Source of the DNA: Niveispirillum sp.
GTDB taxonomy: Bacteria; Pseudomonadota; Alphaproteobacteria; Azospirillales; Azospirillaceae
Direction: 5' to 3'
Assembly: GCA_016463045.1 (NCBI GenBank)
Contig: JAEMSB010000029.1
Location: 1 to 17,131 of the forward strand
DNA length: 17,131 bases
Shown: in pieces, positions 1 through 7,075 of the stretch
Position numbering within the stretch: the stretch's first letter is position 1
Layout of the letters: each line of letters starts with the position of its first letter
The notes under the pieces: model-generated
The model's input: the letters and a program-made list of their open reading frames with translations, nothing else
The model's database searches: none
What the model was told of the DNA's origin: nothing
Program-made: the position numbers and the translations under genes

Positions 1-161
1 GGCACCACCATGCCCAGAAGACCCAATTCCCCCATCTCCCGCAGTTCCTGCGCGGGAAAACGGCTTTCCCTGTCGCGCTCCGCGGCACCAGGCGCCAACC
101 GTTCGCGCGCGAACTGCCGCGCCATGTCGCGGATCATGGTCTGTTCTTCGGTGAGGATCAT
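1..161 (-). CDS. Acyl-CoA dehydrogenase, N-terminal fragment (cut by window edge)
   Basis: Reading the minus strand from an ATG at 161 gives 53 residues beginning MILTEEQTMIRDMARQFARE, followed by a stretch ending in GELGLLGMVV at the window edge. This is the typical alpha-helical N-terminal opening of FAD-dependent acyl-CoA dehydrogenases (LTEEQ...R..ARxFA.E...P, then the E.G.LG motif). The enzyme would oxidise an acyl-CoA to the 2,3-enoyl-CoA, passing electrons to ETF in the cytoplasm. The gene starts 27 bp after the stop of the thiolase on the same strand, so the two are probably co-transcribed for fatty-acid or branched-chain acyl-CoA breakdown. The catalytic base and FAD-binding regions lie outside the window, so substrate chain length cannot be judged. 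The ribosome-binding site is weak (GGGCGGGAA about 8 nt upstream). Confidence 0.85.
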   Translation of the reverse strand, partial: MILTEEQTMIRDMARQFARERLAPGAAERDRESRFPAQELREMGELGLLGMVV

Positions 162-188
162 GTTCGTTTCCCGCCCTGGCTGACGCTG

Positions 189-1370
189 TTACACCAACTC
201 GACCGCCATGGCCGTTGCCTCGCCACCGCCGATGCACAGCGAGCCGACGCCGCGCTTCAGCCCATGCTTCTTCAACGCATTCAGCAGGGTCACCAGGATC
301 CGCGCGCCCGACGCACCAATCGGATGGCCCAGGGCGCAGGCACCGCCATGCACATTCACCTTGTCATGCGGCAGGTTCAGTTCCTTCATGGCCGCCATGG
401 CGACGACAGCAAACGCCTCGTTGATCTCAAACAGATCGACTTGCTTTGCGGTCCAGCCGGTCTTGGCGAACAGCGTCTGCATGGCACCCACGGGGGCCGT
501 GGTGAACCAGGCCGGTGCACGGGCGTGGCTGGCATGGCCGACGATGCGGGCCAGGGGCGACAGGCCCCGCTTTTCCGCCTCGCTGGCACGCATCAGGACC
601 AGGGCGGCTGCCCCGTCGCTGATGGAACTGCTATTGGCTGCGGTGACGGTGCCATCCTTGCGGAAGGCCGGCTTCAGGGTTGGGATCTTGTCCGGGCGGC
701 CCTTGCCGGGCTGTTCGTCGCGCGACACGATAACCTCACCGCCACGGCCCTTGACCGTGACCGGAACCACCTCCGCATCGAAGGTTCCATCCTCTACCGC
801 CGTCTTGGCGCGGCGCAGGCTTTCCAGGGCGTAGGCGTCCTGCGCCTCCCGCGTGAAGCCGAAATGCGCCGCCGTATCCTCGGCATAGGTGCCCATGGCG
901 CGACCACGCTCATACGCGTCTTCCAGACCGTCCAACGCCATATGGTCATACATCGTGGCATGGCCGTAACGATAGCCGCCGCGCGCGCGGTCCAGCAGGT
1001 AGGGCGCGTTCGACATGCTTTCCATGCCCGCCGCCACCACAATATCGGCGCTGCCGGCCAGGATCAGGTCATGGGCCAGCATGGTGGTCTTCATGCCGCT
1101 GCCGCACATCTTGTTAATGGTGGAACAGGTGACCGACAGAGGCAGACCCGCGCCCAGTGCCGCCTGACGGCCCGGTGCCTGACCTTGGCCCGCCTGCAGC
1201 ACATTGCCCATCAGCAGTTCCTGCACGCTGTCGCCGGAAATCTCGGCCCGTTCCACGGCGGCCTTGACGGCGACAGCGCCCAATTGGGCCGCCGTCAGGC
1301 CGGACAGGTCGCCCATCATGCCGCCCATGGCGGTACGGGCGGCGGACACGATCACGATGGGGTCGGTCAT
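189..1370 (-). CDS. Acetyl-CoA acetyltransferase (thiolase, AtoB/PhbA type)
   Basis: A full-length 393-residue thiolase, the usual length of biosynthetic or degradative acetyl-CoA C-acyltransferases. The nucleophilic Cys89 lies in NKMCGSGMK, the NEAF motif is at 317-320, the active-site His349 in GHPIGASGAR, and the second catalytic Cys379 in LCIGGGEA. All three catalytic residues sit where the Zoogloea enzyme has them. It interconverts two acetyl-CoA and acetoacetyl-CoA, or cleaves 3-ketoacyl-CoA, in the cytoplasm. The ATG at 1370 is preceded by AGAGGA. The acyl-CoA dehydrogenase gene follows 27 bp downstream, which favours a degradative role over polyhydroxybutyrate synthesis (no phaB or phaC is visible). 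It is transcribed divergently from an AraC-type regulator. The family is certain; the exact substrate is inferred from context. Confidence 0.95.
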   Translation of the reverse strand: MTDPIVIVSAARTAMGGMMGDLSGLTAAQLGAVAVKAAVERAEISGDSVQELLMGNVLQAGQGQAPGRQAALGAGLPLSVTCSTINKMCGSGMKTTMLAHDLILAGSADIVVAAGMESMSNAPYLLDRARGGYRYGHATMYDHMALDGLEDAYERGRAMGTYAEDTAAHFGFTREAQDAYALESLRRAKTAVEDGTFDAEVVPVTVKGRGGEVIVSRDEQPGKGRPDKIPTLKPAFRKDGTVTAANSSSISDGAAALVLMRASEAEKRGLSPLARIVGHASHARAPAWFTTAPVGAMQTLFAKTGWTAKQVDLFEINEAFAVVAMAAMKELNLPHDKVNVHGGACALGHPIGASGARILVTLLNALKKHGLKRGVGSLCIGGGEATAMAVELV

Positions 1371-1446
1371 GGCATTCCTCTGGCGTCGATATTGATTGGT
1401 TGGGCATAGCGTAGACTTGTCGCTTCCGATCAGCCATAACCGTTGC

Positions 1447-1464
1447 GATCAAATTTCCTGATCA
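1447..1464. promoter_or_regulatory. Candidate regulator-binding site with GATCA repeats
   Basis: The gap between the thiolase and the AraC-type gene contains an inverted repeat GATCA-N7-TGATC at 1447-1463, overlapping the palindrome TGATCA at 1459-1464. A further GATCA lies at 1428-1432. Divergent regulator-target pairs commonly share such sites, so this may be where the AraC-type protein binds. A minus-strand TTGACA-like hexamer (1469-1474) is close by and could be a -35 box for the thiolase, but no convincing -10 partner was found. This is suggestive only. Confidence 0.25.
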
Positions 1465-1493
1465 CTTATGTCAATAACGAATGGGTTGGTAAG

Positions 1494-2498
1494 GTGGAGA
1501 AGGGCAGCGTTTCCATCCATTTCGTAGCCGCCGCCCTGAACGGGGCGATGGCGCGGGGTATGGAGCCGGCGCCCATTCTTCGCAAGGCCGGCATCGACCC
1601 CGCCTTGCTGCATCAGCCATCGGCCCGCGTACCGGTCCAGGCCCATGCCACCCTGCTGCGTATCCTGGCGCAGTTGCTGGATGATGAGTTCTTTGGACAG
1701 GACAGCCGCCGCATGAAGGTGGGCAGCTTCGCCCTGTCCTGTCTGCTGGCGCTGGAAGGCGGCGGTGATGTCGGTGGGGCATTGGGCCTGCTTTGCCGCG
1801 CCTATAACACCATCTTTGATGATCTGCGGGTGGCCGTGCGGCGGGACGGGCGGCGGGCGGCGCTGGAAATCGCGCCGACAAGACCCGGCCACCATTTGCC
1901 CGTCTTCGCGGTGGAGACCCTGTTCGTCTATATGCATGGCATCGCCTGTTGGCTGGCGCGGCGGCGTATCGTGATTGAGGAAGCCTGCTTTCCCTACCCC
2001 GAACCAGCGCATGGAGCGGAATATTTCGTGCTGTTCAGCACGCAGCTGCGCTTCTCACATGACCAATGCCAGCTCTGGTTCGACGCTGAAACCCTATCCC
2101 TGCCGGTAGCGCAGGACAGGCGGTCGGCGAAGACCTTTCTGAACCAAGCGCCAGAAAGTTTTCTGGTTAAGTACCGCAATCCGGACGGGTTCGGTCGTCG
2201 CGTTGCCAACCTGTTGCGCCGCCGTCCGCCCACCGACTGGCCGGGGGCGGATGAGGCGGCGACACTGCTGCGCTGTTCGCCCGCCACGCTGCGGCGCATG
2301 CTGCGCCAGGAAGGCACGTCGTATCAGGCCATCAAGGACAGGTTGCGCCTGGATCTGGCACGTCAGGCGTTGGCACGGCCCGACCTTTCCATTGCCGATA
2401 TAACGGCCCAACTGGGCTTTGCCGAGCCCGCCGCCTTCAACCGCGCCTTCCGGCAATGGACGGGCACGACGCCGGCACGGTATCGGCGGGGAGCCTAA
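1494..2498 (+). CDS. AraC-family transcriptional regulator (arabinose-binding-like N-domain)
   Basis: The protein has about 334 residues from a GTG at 1494; the frame stays open to a TTG at 1443 that has no ribosome-binding site. The N-terminal part (SVSIHFVAAALNGA..., then DDEFFG..RRMKVGSFAL) matches the ligand-sensing domain of the OruR/ArgR-like AraC subfamily (Arabinose_bd type). The last 90 or so residues hold the two helix-turn-helix units, with RCSPATLRRMLRQEGTSYQ and then SIADITAQLGFAEPAAFNRA, ending TGTTPARYR. It binds DNA and most likely controls the divergent thiolase/acyl-CoA dehydrogenase genes in response to an acyl or hydroxy acid, as relatives do; the ligand is inferred. Its TAA overlaps the stop of the convergent kup gene by a few bases. 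The start is uncertain, and I prefer GTG because family members begin shortly before the SVHFV segment. Confidence 0.87.
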   Translation: MEKGSVSIHFVAAALNGAMARGMEPAPILRKAGIDPALLHQPSARVPVQAHATLLRILAQLLDDEFFGQDSRRMKVGSFALSCLLALEGGGDVGGALGLLCRAYNTIFDDLRVAVRRDGRRAALEIAPTRPGHHLPVFAVETLFVYMHGIACWLARRRIVIEEACFPYPEPAHGAEYFVLFSTQLRFSHDQCQLWFDAETLSLPVAQDRRSAKTFLNQAPESFLVKYRNPDGFGRRVANLLRRRPPTDWPGADEAATLLRCSPATLRRMLRQEGTSYQAIKDRLRLDLARQALARPDLSIADITAQLGFAEPAAFNRAFRQWTGTTPARYRRGA

Positions 2499-4393
2499 AT
2501 CTCCACATGCCCACCCAGTTCCACCACGCGGTTCAGCGGCAGGTGGAAGAAGTCGGCGGTGGTGGTGGCGCTGCGCATCATGAAGGCGAACAGCTCTTCG
2601 CGCCATGGCGCCATCCCCGGCTCCGCCGAGGGCACCACCGTTTCGCGGGTCAGGAAGTAGGAGAAGCGTAGCGGCTCATAATCAAAGCCCAGATCCGTGC
2701 GTTTGGCATTGGCCAGGGCCTTGGGCACATCGGGATCATCCATGAAGCCGCAGACCATGGTGACGCGGAACACATCGTCGCGCAGCTTCTCCGACACGAT
2801 GCGTTCGCCAATCGGCACACGCGGCCGCTCCACGACCTTCACCGTCATCACCACCACCCGCTCATGCAGGACATGATTGTGTTTCAGGTTATGTAGCATG
2901 GCCAGCGGCACGCCATCGGGATCAGACGTCAGGAAGACCGACGTGCCGGGCACGCGGGAAATGCGCGACGACAGGGTGCCCAGGAATTCCTGCAGGGGCA
3001 TGGCACTGTCGCGCAGCTTGGCGTGCAGCAGCTTGCGCCCCATCTTCCAGGTGGTCATAAGCGTGAAGGCCAGAAGGCCGGCCGCCAGCGGGAACCAGCC
3101 GCCATGCGTGATCTTGGTCGCCGTCGCCAGGAAATAGGCCATGTCCACGGCCAGCAGCAGCACGAAGAACCCGATAGCGAACTTGCCGTTCCAGCCCCAG
3201 CGGTTGAAAGCCAGCAGCGCCACCAGGGTGGTGGTGATCAACATGGTGCCGGTCACGGCCACGCCATAGGCCGACGCTAGATTGGTCGAACTGCCGAAGC
3301 CCAGGACCAGTGCCACGACGGCCAGCATCAGCGCCCAGTTGATGAAGGGCATATAGATCTGCCCCATCTCCTTCTCGGACGTGTGGATAATGTTCATGCG
3401 CGGCAGATAGCCCAGTTGGATCGCCTGTCGCGTGACAGAGAAAGCACCGGAGATCACGGCTTGGCTGGCGATGATGGTTGCCAGTGTGGCCAGCATCACC
3501 ATTGGCATGGCCGACCAGGCAGGCCCCATGAAGAAGAACGGGTTCGCCGCCGCTTCAGGATTGGTCAGCAGCAGCGCGCCTTGCCCGAAATAGTTCAGCA
3601 TCAGGGCTGGCCAGACCAGCATGTACCAGGCCAGCCGGATCGGCCCGCGCCCGAAATGGCCCATATCGGCATAAAGCGCCTCTGCCCCCGTAACCGACAG
3701 AACGACGGAGCCCAACGCCAGAAACCCGATCCAGCCATCATGGGCCAGGAAGGCGACAGCATAATGCGGCGATAGGGACGCCAACACCCCCGGTGCCTTG
3801 CCGATATTGCTGATGCCCAGCACGGCCAGCACCACGAACCAGATCAGCATGACGACGCCGAACGCGCCGCCCAACGCCGCCGAGCCTTTCGATTGGATCG
3901 CGAACAGGGCCACCAGGATGGCGATGGCGATGGGTACCGTCCATGGCGCCAGATTTGGGGCCGCCACCTGCAAACCCTCCACCGCCGACAGAACGGAAAT
4001 GGCCGGCGTAATGGCGCTGTCGCCATAGAACAGGGCCGCCGCAAACACGCCGAGCGTGCCGGCCAGTGCCGTCATCTTCGGGTTGCTGGACAAGGCCTTC
4101 TGCAACAGGGCCAGCAGGGCAAACGAACTGCCCTCGCCTTCATTGTCGGCGCGCATGATGATGGCGACATACTTGATCGACACCACCAGCATCACCGTCC
4201 AGAAGACCAGCGACAGCACACCCAGCACATGCATCCGGTCCACCGGCAGCGGGTGCGGGCCGGCAAAGGCCTCTTTCATGGCGTAAAGCGGGCTGGTGCC
4301 GATATCGCCGAACACCACGCCAATGGCGGATAGAAACAGGGCGCCGAAGGAGGAACGCGGCGCGTCATGCGCCGCACTGGCCGAATGCCCCAC
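2495..4393 (-). CDS. kup: Low-affinity potassium transporter Kup
   Basis: A 632-residue member of the KUP/HAK/KT family (E. coli Kup has 622). It carries the family signature GVVFGDIGTSPLYAMKE at about 25-41 and then roughly twelve hydrophobic segments to about residue 455. A hydrophilic cytoplasmic C-terminal domain follows, with DPDGVPLAMLHNLKHN and ending VELGGHVEI. It imports K+ with protons across the inner membrane. The start is a GTG at 4393 with AGGGG nine bases upstream; no ATG nearby in frame fits better. It stands alone, convergent with the AraC-type gene (4-bp stop overlap) and divergent from the MmcQ-like gene across a 130-bp spacer. I see no riboswitch-like structure upstream. 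Function is secure at family level. Confidence 0.96.
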   Translation of the reverse strand: MGHSASAAHDAPRSSFGALFLSAIGVVFGDIGTSPLYAMKEAFAGPHPLPVDRMHVLGVLSLVFWTVMLVVSIKYVAIIMRADNEGEGSSFALLALLQKALSSNPKMTALAGTLGVFAAALFYGDSAITPAISVLSAVEGLQVAAPNLAPWTVPIAIAILVALFAIQSKGSAALGGAFGVVMLIWFVVLAVLGISNIGKAPGVLASLSPHYAVAFLAHDGWIGFLALGSVVLSVTGAEALYADMGHFGRGPIRLAWYMLVWPALMLNYFGQGALLLTNPEAAANPFFFMGPAWSAMPMVMLATLATIIASQAVISGAFSVTRQAIQLGYLPRMNIIHTSEKEMGQIYMPFINWALMLAVVALVLGFGSSTNLASAYGVAVTGTMLITTTLVALLAFNRWGWNGKFAIGFFVLLLAVDMAYFLATATKITHGGWFPLAAGLLAFTLMTTWKMGRKLLHAKLRDSAMPLQEFLGTLSSRISRVPGTSVFLTSDPDGVPLAMLHNLKHNHVLHERVVVMTVKVVERPRVPIGERIVSEKLRDDVFRVTMVCGFMDDPDVPKALANAKRTDLGFDYEPLRFSYFLTRETVVPSAEPGMAPWREELFAFMMRSATTTADFFHLPLNRVVELGGHVEI

Positions 4394-4523
4394 GCTGAAA
4401 TACCCCTGTGCCCATCATGCTGCGCTGCAAAGGCTACCCTTTTCGGCGGCGGGGCGCAAGAAATCGGCGTCATTGGTTAATAAGTGCTTTATAAATTGTG
4501 AACGAAACAGGGGGAAATGGCGG
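4394..4523. promoter_or_regulatory. Divergent intergenic region kup / mmcQ-like gene
   Basis: This 130-bp spacer separates the two divergent starts. It contains an AT-rich tract at about 4474-4502 (TTGGTTAATAAGTGCTTTAT and following bases), which stands out in GC-rich DNA and probably carries promoter -10 elements. I could not fit a convincing -35/-10 pair with normal spacing on either strand, and see no clear operator palindrome. Confidence 0.3.
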
Positions 4524-4847
4524 ATGGCCACGGGGGATGATCTGCGGCGGCTGGCCCTGGCGCTGCCGGGAGTGGAGGAGCAGCCGCATATGGACCGCGC
4601 GGCCTTCCGCGTCGCCCGTATCTTTGTGACCCTGGGGCCGGATGGCAAAAGTGCGAATTTCAAGTTCACGCCGGAGGAGCAGGAACTGAAATGCGTGGTG
4701 GCCGCCGATGCCTTCGCCGCCATTCCCAATGGCTGGGGACGGCAGGGCTGGACCCAGGCGACACTTGCCAACCTGACCGAACCGGAACTGGAGGCTGCCC
4801 TGCGGATGGCTTGGGCGCATGCGCAGCCAACACGGCGTAAACGCTGA
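4524..4847 (+). CDS. MmcQ/YjbR family protein (DUF419)
   Basis: A small 107-residue protein starting at the ATG at 4524, which has AGGGGG about nine bases upstream. The reading frame is open further upstream, but that part has no fitting start. It begins MATGDDLRRLALALPGVEEQ and carries family hallmarks: ALPGVEE followed by a His, an F.V..K-like FRVARIFVTLG strand, and PNGWGRQGWTQATL near residue 70-85. Members fold like CyaY and are thought to bind DNA or act in stress, but their biochemical role is not established. It is a single gene, 42 bp before the lytic-transglycosylase-like gene on the same strand. The family is clear; the function is unknown. Confidence 0.85.
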   Translation: MATGDDLRRLALALPGVEEQPHMDRAAFRVARIFVTLGPDGKSANFKFTPEEQELKCVVAADAFAAIPNGWGRQGWTQATLANLTEPELEAALRMAWAHAQPTRRKR

Positions 4848-4889
4848 GCGTATCTGGACGGGACGCAACGGGCGGCGTAAGAAAAGAGC

Positions 4890-5453
4890 ATGACGACCAT
4901 GTCCTTCAGCCTTGCCCTGTCGCGCCGCGCCCTGCTGGGTCTGGCGGCGGGTGGTTTATGTCTGGCCGCAACACCTGCCCGTGCCTTCACCCTAGCCGGC
5001 ACCATCTGGGAAGAGACGGGTCGTCTGGCAAAGCTGGACCCCTATCTGCTCTACGCCGTTTCCTATGTCGAAAGCCGGCAGGACCGCAAGGGCCGCACCG
5101 GTCCCTGGCCCTATGCCGTGCGCACGACTGTCGAGTCCTACTTCCCGGAAGATTTCAAGGCGGCCATGGACCTGATCCACCGTCTGCCCGCCGAGGAGGT
5201 GAAGGATGCCGACCTGGGCTGGATGCAGGTGAATGTGCGCTGGCACGGCCATCGAGTGGCCGATATCAGCCACCTGCTGCATCCCGGCATCAATCTGCGC
5301 ATTGGGGCAGGCATCCTGCGGGAGGCCTTGGACAGCCTGCCCGGCGACACGGCCCGCGCCATTGGCCGTTACCATACCTGGATGGATGAGGCGCGGGGCC
5401 GCGACTATGGCGAACGTGTCCTGGCCCTGCGCGAACGTCTTCGCCGGGCATAG
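4890..5453 (+). CDS. Lytic transglycosylase-like protein with Tat-type signal peptide
   Basis: A 187-residue exported protein. Residues 11-16 (SRRALL), followed by a hydrophobic stretch and TPARA ending at 32, form a twin-arginine signal peptide with a signal-peptidase-I site. The mature part has the goose-lysozyme/SLT fold markers: LLYAVSYVESR with the probable catalytic Glu61, then DLGWMQVN at 108-115, and AIGRYHTW at 157-164. These correspond to the E-S, G-[LI]-MQ-[IV]-N and A.RYN.G motifs of family-1 transglycosylases. It would cleave peptidoglycan in the periplasm. It is short and lacks other domains, like the VirB1/IagB-type enzymes that open the wall for secretion machines or flagella; a link to the nearby flagellar genes is only possible. 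The start has a purine-rich AAGAAAAGAG upstream. A second ATG at 4899 is an alternative. Confidence 0.82.
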   Translation: MTTMSFSLALSRRALLGLAAGGLCLAATPARAFTLAGTIWEETGRLAKLDPYLLYAVSYVESRQDRKGRTGPWPYAVRTTVESYFPEDFKAAMDLIHRLPAEEVKDADLGWMQVNVRWHGHRVADISHLLHPGINLRIGAGILREALDSLPGDTARAIGRYHTWMDEARGRDYGERVLALRERLRRA

Positions 5454-5454
5454 G

Positions 5455-6549
5455 TCAGAACAGGGAAAGCTGCTTCACCGGCGCGTCCGGCACCCTGAAG
5501 CGGGAGCAATCCATGTCCCAGGTGCGGCGATCCAGGCCCAGCCGTTTGATGGCCAGCCGGAACCGGCTGCGCAGCAATTCGGCATAGGCGCCCGTCCCCT
5601 TCATCCGGGTCGCAAAGTCCGACCGGTATAATGCCCCCTCCCGCGTCTGCCGGACCAGCGACAGCACCCGTTCGGCCCGGTCGGGATAATGTTCGCGCAG
5701 CCATTCCCCGAACAGGTCGGCAATTTCCAGCGGCAGGCGCAGCAGGATGTAGCTGGCCGCCGTCGCCCCCGCTTCCGCCGCCGCCTCCAGTATGGCTTCC
5801 ATCTCATGGTCGTTCAGGGCCGGGATCATGGGACTGGTCAGCACCGCCACCGGCACCCCCGCCCCGGACAGGGCCCGGATAGCGTCCAGCCGCTTGCCCG
5901 GTGTGCTGGCGCGCGGCTCCATGGTGCGGGCCAAATCGCGGTCCAGGCTGGTGATGGACATGGCCACCCGCGCCAGCCCCTGTACCGCCATGGGCGCCAG
6001 GATATCCAGATCGCGCAGCACATTGGCTGATTTGGTGATGATGCTGACCGGTTGATTGAAGTCCCGGCAGACGGCCAATATCTCCCGCGTGATCCCCTCC
6101 TCCCGCTCTATCGGTTGATAGGGGTCGGTATTGGCGCCAAGGGCCAGCGGCTTGCAGACATAAGAGCGTGAGCGCAGTTCCTTGGCCAGCAATTGGGCCG
6201 CATCGCGCTTGGCGAACAACTGCGTCTCAAAATCCAGCCCCGGCGACAGGCCCAGATAGGCGTGGGTGGGCCGGGCAAAGCAGTAAACACACCCGTGCTC
6301 ACACCCCCGGTATGGGTTGACGGAGCTTTCGAACGGCACATCGGGGCTGTCATTGCGGCTGATGATGCTGCGCGCCGTGTCGGCCATCACCACGGTCCGC
6401 ACCTTTTCCGGCAGGCCGCCGTCACAGCCCCAGCCATCATCGACCCGCACCCTTTGTTCCCGGTCAAACCGGGAACCCTGGTTGCTGACCGCCGCCCTGC
6501 CCTTCAATGCCTGGGGAGCCAGAACATCCACGGCCATCCGCCCACTCAT
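5455..6549 (-). CDS. PA0069-family radical SAM protein (SplB-like)
   Basis: The protein has 364 residues. The radical-SAM cluster motif is CX3CX2C (Cys83, Cys87, Cys90 in RGCEHGCVYC), preceded by SSVNPY and followed by FARPTHAYLGLSPGLDFE, the signature of the PA0069/Rv2578c group within COG1533 (spore photoproduct lyase-like proteins). The N-terminus has the GRAAVSNQGSRF element typical of this group. It binds a 4Fe-4S cluster and SAM; the substrate is not known, and a DNA-repair role is presumed from the homology. Supporting that, a GTTC-N7-GTTC box lies six bases before the ATG. No Shine-Dalgarno sequence precedes the ATG at 6549; an ATG at 6537 is an alternative start. It lies 68 bp after fliN on the same strand and ends next to the convergent transglycosylase gene. 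Confidence 0.9.
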   Translation of the reverse strand: MSGRMAVDVLAPQALKGRAAVSNQGSRFDREQRVRVDDGWGCDGGLPEKVRTVVMADTARSIISRNDSPDVPFESSVNPYRGCEHGCVYCFARPTHAYLGLSPGLDFETQLFAKRDAAQLLAKELRSRSYVCKPLALGANTDPYQPIEREEGITREILAVCRDFNQPVSIITKSANVLRDLDILAPMAVQGLARVAMSITSLDRDLARTMEPRASTPGKRLDAIRALSGAGVPVAVLTSPMIPALNDHEMEAILEAAAEAGATAASYILLRLPLEIADLFGEWLREHYPDRAERVLSLVRQTREGALYRSDFATRMKGTGAYAELLRSRFRLAIKRLGLDRRTWDMDCSRFRVPDAPVKQLSLF

Positions 6550-6554
6550 GATTG

Positions 6555-6569
6555 GAACATATCATGAAC
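6555..6569 (-). promoter_or_regulatory. LexA/SOS box, alphaproteobacterial type
   Basis: On the minus strand the sequence reads GTTCATGATATGTTC, which is exactly GTTC-N7-GTTC, the established LexA target of alphaproteobacteria. It lies six bases upstream of the radical SAM start codon. It overlaps a possible sigma-70 -10 box (TATGTT, 6567-6572), which is 16 bp from a possible -35 (TTGCCA, 6589-6594), so LexA bound here would block transcription. No second copy of the box was noticed elsewhere in the window. Confidence 0.65.
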
Positions 6570-6594
6570 ATAACAGACGCAGAACGTTTGGCAA
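6567..6594 (-). promoter_or_regulatory. Candidate sigma-70 promoter of the radical SAM gene
   Basis: On the minus strand TTGCCA (6589-6594) and TATGTT (6567-6572) are separated by 16 bp. Transcription would begin near 6560, giving a very short leader. This would make the radical SAM gene independently transcribed from fliN, and its -10 shares bases with the LexA-type box. It is a consensus match by eye only. Confidence 0.4.
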
Positions 6595-6617
6595 GGGCAA
6601 CCAACAGCCCCCTGCCC

Positions 6618-6935
6618 TCAGTTATTGATGCGTGCGAATTCGCGGAAGGTGACGGCGATCTTGTCTTCGACAATCGTCACCTCGCCCCGCGCCACCATGC
6701 GGCCAGAGACAACGATGTCGGACAGGTCGTCGATCTTACGGTCCAGTTCTACAATAGCGCCACGGCCCAGCTTCAGCAGGTCGCGCACGCGGATATTGGA
6801 CGTGCCCAGCACGACGCTCATCTCCACCTCTGTGTCATAGACGGCGGAGATTTCCTGTTGTTCGGGAAGCGCGCGGACCGAACCGCCGCTGGCCATTTCG
6901 CCGAACATGGCATCGATATCGTCCTGATCGGGCAT
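6618..6935 (-). CDS. fliN: Flagellar motor switch protein FliN
   Basis: A 105-residue protein whose C-terminal 75 residues form a SpoA (FliN/FliM-C) domain: VEMSVVLGTSNIRVRDLLKL, GRGAIVELDR, then SGRMVARGEVTIVEDKIAVTF. The N-terminal 30 residues (MPDQDDIDAMFGEMASGG) resemble the short acidic FliN leader. FliN builds the C-ring under the flagellar basal body and, with FliM and FliG, sets rotation direction through CheY-P. It ends REFARINN rather than the more usual ITEIV. It is separated from the flg operon, lies on the opposite strand, and has no fliM or fliG beside it in the window. It sits between the palindromic element and the radical SAM gene. A T3SS HrcQ-like role is less likely given the nearby flagellar genes. 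Confidence 0.9.
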   Translation of the reverse strand: MPDQDDIDAMFGEMASGGSVRALPEQQEISAVYDTEVEMSVVLGTSNIRVRDLLKLGRGAIVELDRKIDDLSDIVVSGRMVARGEVTIVEDKIAVTFREFARINN

Positions 6936-6979
6936 GTCCTTGGTCCCTGATGCCGGTTGCTTCCCACAAACCTAACATG

Positions 6980-7075
6980 CCGTAGGTCAGGTCGAGGTGC
7001 AAGCCGAGCCCTGACAGTAAATGGATTGAAAGCCGTTTCCGTCAGGGCTCGCCTCCGGCTCGACCTGACCTACGG
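6980..7075. repeat. 96-bp nested palindromic element (REP/MITE-like)
   Basis: The outer arms are perfect 17-bp inverted repeats: CCGTAGGTCAGGTCGAG at 6980-6996 and its reverse complement at 7059-7075. Inside lies a second perfect 11-bp pair: CGAGCCCTGAC at 7005-7015 and GTCAGGGCTCG at 7041-7051, around a 25-nt loop. Single-stranded, it would fold into one long hairpin with a small interior bulge. It has no ORF of its own, but its right half supplies the last codons and the TGA of the Mug-like gene. Similar flanks (TTCCCACAAA at 6961-6970 and TTTCCACAAA at 7080-7089) might be insertion-related. The arms look like those of dispersed intergenic repeats, but copy number cannot be seen here. Confidence 0.8.

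Noticed and set aside
264..1409. Long plus-strand open frame (381 codons) opposite the thiolase gene
   Set aside because: It is a GC-rich shadow of the thiolase. Its translation is low-complexity His/Gly/Arg-rich with no family resemblance, while the minus strand has all thiolase active-site motifs.
4296..4523. Upstream extension of the MmcQ-like protein to 4296
   Set aside because: The extra 76 codons run antisense into kup, resemble no family member and lack a ribosome site. The ATG at 4524 has a good one.
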